From Planctomycetaceae bacterium (GTDB lineage: Bacteria; Planctomycetota; Planctomycetia; Pirellulales; Thermoguttaceae), in NCBI GenBank assembly GCA_031257725.1, contig JAIROD010000210.1, forward strand, positions 1 to 9,493: 9,493 bases of DNA. The letters run 5' to 3'. The notes below the pieces were generated by a model. That model was not told the origin of the DNA. It did no database searches and saw nothing but the letters and a program-made list of their open reading frames with translations. This document shows positions 7,401 to 9,493 of this stretch, in pieces. The stretch's first letter is position 1; each line of letters opens with the position of its first letter. The position numbers were made by a program, and so were the translations under genes.

Positions 7401-8929
7401 CTGCCGGACTGGAAGATTTTTTCGATGCCGTTCCGACGTTGCAAAAAAATACTGTTTGGAATAATATCAAAAAACGAATTGTGGAAGCGCGGGATTATCA
7501 AGTTCCTTTTCCCAAAAGTTTTGTCGGCGATTTGCGTGATTATCAGATGGAAGGTTATCAATGGCTTGCGCGTTGCGCTCAATGGGGAGTGGGTTGTTGT
7601 CTGGCGGACGACATGGGACTCGGTAAAACAATTCAGGCGTTGGCGTTATTGTTACTTAGGGCGGATCAAGGACCGGCGTTGGTGGTTGCGCCCACTTCGG
7701 TTTGTTTCAATTGGGAACGTGAAACGAAACGGTTTGCTCCCATCTTGGAAGTCAAACGGATTCAACCGATTATGACCAAAATCGGATTGTCCAAAGAAGA
7801 ACGGGACAATTTAATTATTTCCGCAACAAAACGGGACGTTCTGCTGACAAGTTATTCTTTATTGCAACAAGAAATTGACCTGTTTGCCCAAAAGAAATAT
7901 GCAACAGTTATTTTGGACGAATCTCAAGCGATTAAAAATCCCGAATCACAGCGTGCGAAAGCGGCGTTGATGCTGCAGACGGATTTTCGTATCGCAATGA
8001 CCGGTACGCCGATTGAGAACAATCTGACAGAACTTTGGAGTTTATTCCGTTTCCTTAATCAGGGACTTTTGGGATCGCAAAAATCGTTTGAAGATCGTTT
8101 TGCCGTGCCGATTCAGCGCGATCATTCTTCCGGTGCCAGAAATACGTTACGGCGTTTGGTTCATCCGTTTATTCTTCGGCGTACAAAATCGCAGGTTTTA
8201 GAGGAATTGCCGGCGAGAACGGAAATTGTTCGGGAAATTGAATTGTCAAAAGAAGAGATGACGTTTTACGAAGCGGCGCGGACAAAAGCTCTTCGGGAAC
8301 TTCAGGAAATCCAGAACAAAAATTCAGGTCAAGGCCGGTTACAAATACTTGCGGCATTAACTCAATTACGTCAACTTTGTTGTCATTCCAAACTGATTTT
8401 ACCGGACAGTAATATTGAAAGTTCAAAATTGGAAGCGTTCCGTGAAATTATGCAGGAATTGAAAGACAATCGGCATAAAGTTCTTGTCTTCAGTCAATTT
8501 GTGAAACATCTGGGCTTATTGAAAACCGAGTTGGATAAGATGGGAATTTCGTATCAATATCTGGACGGTTCCACGCCGTCGCATGAACGTCAAAAACGGG
8601 TGGACGCGTTTCAGTCGGGTGAATCGGATGCGTTTCTGATCAGTATCAAAGCCGGCGGAAGCGGTTTGAATTTAACGGCGGCGGATTATGTGATTCATAC
8701 GGATCCCTGGTGGAATCCTGCGGTTGAAGATCAGGCAACCGACCGAGCGCATCGAATCGGTCAAACTCGTCCTGTAACAGTTTACCGTTTGATTACATTG
8801 GGAACGATTGAGGAAAAAATTGTCCGTTTACATCATGAAAAACGTGATCTCGCCGATAAACTTCTCGAAGGAACCGACCAAACGAACAAACTTTCCGCAG
8901 AAGACTTAATTGAGTTACTCCAATCATGA
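4472..8929 (+). CDS. Large SNF2/SWI2-family DNA-dependent ATPase (helicase superfamily 2)
   Basis: A 1485-residue protein, no signal peptide. The C-terminal third is a complete SNF2 motor: LRDYQMEGYQWL (1021-1032), Walker A DDMGLGKT (1046-1053), DESQ as the DEXH-type box (1149-1152), TGTPIENN (1177-1184), second RecA lobe from about 1336 (KVLVFSQF), GGSGLNLT (1395-1402) and DQATDRAHRIGQ (1420-1431). The family uses ATP to translocate on duplex DNA and remodel bound proteins (compare RapA/HepA). It does not usually unwind strands. About 1000 N-terminal residues match no domain I can name. They look helical early (a possible winged helix at about 80-130), then mixed, with a basic linker KKRKKK (858-863) before the motor. 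No methyltransferase or nuclease neighbours suggest DISARM-type defence. The start ATG lacks a Shine-Dalgarno; no upstream in-frame start competes convincingly. Confidence 0.95.
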   Translation: MSVQDTLSVAADFTPKTNWKERFDSLTDNDKNVLYFTAIHTAPLRKTIVQELCRKLLPPNISATRTSTARTSTAGRLFAMQPALTVNDVGLNFEKLAKDGWIRLIGNTLLYCADEYREPIIRQLVQLNQYRKYADALFEKIGGQYFASGFHYSGYNKRSFERPGTAADILREFRHILITKRLFSLHTVFPYILQSDPSKRSIFYTAIKDFCSSEPSRFWFDETSMEIQSALGQFFLIQTLCYQISGLGNMWEILFQIASGPKCDPELQILLLDYAFCAGKLEDPRLNQLSGNIAPVVLDAHRSLLAGNYKESLRFYRAMYQILPNLIRNPHWPIPYLSGIFHCLTEFAAGDRHIVSKIIQTASVQSKSPSKVIANLMPLDDCWTILGSITQRLNGLEPNHVDLKKLSNPPSNSFWLSLLLYGYEHIWFQLKTEPELNLLLLEHAQKNRIAFPWAAAESLEMAQTLGAAKQPDSGWVETFRTKSKSLPFRVLLTPRQPWELILDSLEALVPVATKKSVSVKEKEKNKSRLIWRIKDIQNGWALDFVPYEQKWNEKSQLWTAGKPIALSRLYKSMNALPFLTDQDRDICSSIQVSTGYGYRGPDYCFKEEVALKFIGHPLLFWASNPSQPIELVAGHGEISMQEKNGQWHVTFSPALRETQHTYNSKIVVTDDRNTGFFIIEETALRLKVIKLSKPEMQIRTILGTKGQFFPKNAEGALTALLGKFVGTLMVKTDARIEFADVPEVPADLKLYLYLTPSGEGVQAEFFVKPLGEESQAHRPGVGSERVIAEAAGQKVQTVRNLKAEIQKRKQFVSKIKSFQSATSLSQDQYIFETPIDALTFLSELKDSETKTDVEPPVKKRKKKTDPSSPVAEKEVEIYWPYGEKFAVSSTITFGNMNLAFSSLNEWLSAEGSVSVDGDSIEILRLLELLDENTENRFIKLDDKKFLALTNELRKRLGELKRLSNVKGKTVQIHPLAAAGLEDFFDAVPTLQKNTVWNNIKKRIVEARDYQVPFPKSFVGDLRDYQMEGYQWLARCAQWGVGCCLADDMGLGKTIQALALLLLRADQGPALVVAPTSVCFNWERETKRFAPILEVKRIQPIMTKIGLSKEERDNLIISATKRDVLLTSYSLLQQEIDLFAQKKYATVILDESQAIKNPESQRAKAALMLQTDFRIAMTGTPIENNLTELWSLFRFLNQGLLGSQKSFEDRFAVPIQRDHSSGARNTLRRLVHPFILRRTKSQVLEELPARTEIVREIELSKEEMTFYEAARTKALRELQEIQNKNSGQGRLQILAALTQLRQLCCHSKLILPDSNIESSKLEAFREIMQELKDNRHKVLVFSQFVKHLGLLKTELDKMGISYQYLDGSTPSHERQKRVDAFQSGESDAFLISIKAGGSGLNLTAADYVIHTDPWWNPAVEDQATDRAHRIGQTRPVTVYRLITLGTIEEKIVRLHHEKRDLADKLLEGTDQTNKLSAEDLIELLQS
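4663..4692 (+). repeat. In-frame 15-bp tandem duplication inside the SNF2 gene
   Basis: AAGAACATCGACCGC occurs twice back to back, producing the residue repeat RTSTA-RTSTA at about residues 65-74. The 15-bp length preserves the frame. It probably lies in a flexible loop and looks like a recent slippage event. Confidence 0.85.
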
Positions 8930-8978
8930 CAAAAATTAAATTGATTATACTATTCTCGGTCAATAAATTGTATTTTTC

Positions 8979-8990
8979 GTAATATTTCAG
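8979..8990 (+). repeat. Degenerate terminal-repeat-like motif after the SNF2 gene
   Basis: GTAATATTTCAG, preceded by TC, matches the first 12 bases of the solo end at 3994 and then diverges. A second variant, GTAATTATTCAG, follows at 9009-9020. It sits about 50 bp beyond the SNF2 stop. No intrinsic terminator is evident between 8930 and this point. Confidence 0.45.
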
Positions 8991-9010
8991 CGTTCATTGT
9001 CTGATGATGT

Positions 9011-9038
9011 AATTATTCAGCAACAATTATTCAGCAAC
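9011..9038 (+). repeat. 14-bp tandem duplication
   Basis: AATTATTCAGCAAC occurs twice in succession and overlaps the degenerate GTAATTATTCAG motif. It is a simple duplication with no evident function. Confidence 0.85.
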
Positions 9039-9063
9039 ATGGCGAAAACGTATTGTGATTGCC

Positions 9064-9104
9064 AACCTTATTTCCAATAGGAAAATCAGGTTGAAAATAA
9101 GGTT
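9064..9104. repeat. Inverted repeat, AACCTTATT family
   Basis: AACCTTATTT (9064-9073) pairs perfectly with AAATAAGGTT (9095-9104) across a 21-nt loop. The arms share the AACCTTATT word with the inverted repeat at 4104-4151 before the SNF2 gene. A terminator is possible but there is no T-tract. Confidence 0.6.
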
Positions 9105-9137
9105 TGAGAATCTCTCATCATTCAGAATTTACCGAAA

Positions 9138-9168
9138 GTTAACGGCGTGGGCTTGCCCCGCGTTGTTA
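9138..9168 (+). repeat. Single inverted unit of the GTTAAC repeat
   Basis: GTTAACGGCGTGGGC followed by TTGCCCCGCGTTGTTA is a diverged unit in the same orientation as the 1775-1919 array. It carries the TTGTT-type linker of the neighbouring array and is inverted relative to it. GTGGGC-TTGCCCCGC can form a G/C-rich hairpin. Confidence 0.65.
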
Positions 9169-9183
9169 GACTTAAACCTAAAA

Positions 9184-9418
9184 CACGGGGTAAACCCCGT
9201 CGTTAACCAACAACACGGGGTAAACCCCGTCGTTAACCAACAACACGGGGTAACCCCCGTCGTTAACCCAACAACACGGGGTAAACCCCGTCGTTAACCA
9301 ACAACACGGGGTAAACCCCGTCGTTAACCAACAACACGGGATAACCCCCGTCGTTAACGAACAACACGGGATAACCCCCGTCGTTAACCAACAACACGGG
9401 ATAACCCCTGTCGTTAAC
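9184..9418 (-). repeat. 30-bp tandem array with GTTAAC, 8 units
   Basis: Units start at 9184, 9214, 9244, 9275, 9305, 9335, 9365 and 9395; the last is partial. Each reads CACGGGGTAAACCCCG followed by TCGTTAACCAACAA. Most units contain a six-pair hairpin ACGGGG-TAAA-CCCCGT. Unit 3 is 31 bp because of an extra C. Units 6-8 carry GGGATAACCCC, which weakens the stem. Reverse-complemented, the core is that of the 1775-1919 array but with a TTGTTG linker instead of CTC. On the plus strand the units read G-V-N-P-V-V-N-Q-Q-H. No unique spacers separate the units. Confidence 0.93.
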
Positions 9419-9471
9419 TATTATTGTGTGTTTTTTAAGTCCATAAAAAATTTTACAAACAGAAAAAGATT

Positions 9472-9493
9472 ATGAAAATTAAATTGTTACCAT
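9472..9493 (+). CDS. Possible start of the next gene, cut by the window end
   Basis: The ATG opens a frame reading MKIKLLP before the sequence stops. The A-rich sequence ahead of it (ACAGAAAAAGATT) is like the leaders of the other genes here, without a clear Shine-Dalgarno. The product cannot be judged from seven residues. Confidence 0.3.

Noticed and set aside
4472..8929. SNF2 protein as part of a DISARM-like or other defence system
   Set aside because: No methyltransferase, phospholipase-like, nuclease or other defence partner lies in the window, and the neighbours are ettA and a sugar nucleotidyltransferase.
9055..9297. 80-codon plus-strand open frame with GVNPVVNQQH repeats
   Set aside because: It starts at GTG in repeat-rich spacer, overlaps the AACCTTATT inverted repeat and the tandem array, and is thrown out of register by the extra base in unit 3. 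It is probably not a gene.
9184..9418. CRISPR array
   Set aside because: The whole 30-bp unit repeats with no unique spacers, and no cas gene is present, so it is a plain tandem array.

Overview
The window looks like a bacterial chromosome segment with moderate-to-low G+C. It holds three complete plus-strand genes set in long, repeat-rich intergenic spacers. None of the three starts has a recognisable Shine-Dalgarno sequence. The sugar nucleotidyltransferase is of the 'alternative GlmU' type rather than the E. coli type. Together with the very long SNF2 protein and the missing Shine-Dalgarno sites, this suggests a Planctomycetota/PVC-like or Bacteroidota-like lineage. I favour Planctomycetota, but this is inference only.

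Layout: 1-119 is most of a small palindromic element with a terminal inverted repeat. 394-1635 encodes a GlmU-like nucleotidyltransferase with a left-handed beta-helix acyltransferase domain (cell-envelope amino-sugar nucleotide supply). 1775-1919 is a 27-bp tandem array containing GTTAAC. 1937-3616 is ettA, encoding a translational-throttle ABC-F ATPase. 3617-4471 is an 855-bp spacer. It contains a complete 159-bp MITE-like element, a direct duplication of the ettA 3' tail on both sides of that element, several inverted repeats and a possible minus-strand gene remnant. 4472-8929 encodes a 1485-residue SNF2-family ATPase. 8930-9471 is another repeat spacer, with an eight-unit 30-bp GTTAAC array related to the first array but inverted. 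A possible next gene begins at 9472.

The three proteins are housekeeping-type (envelope precursor synthesis, translation, nucleic-acid remodelling). Spacing and intervening repeats give no sign that they form one operon or one pathway. The unusual content is non-coding. One family is a 17-bp terminal-repeat sequence that recurs, intact or degenerate, in every spacer. The other is a GTTAAC/GGGG-CCCC unit that forms two arrays in opposite orientation with different linkers, each with a period divisible by three. No defence system, CRISPR array, rRNA or tRNA is visible.
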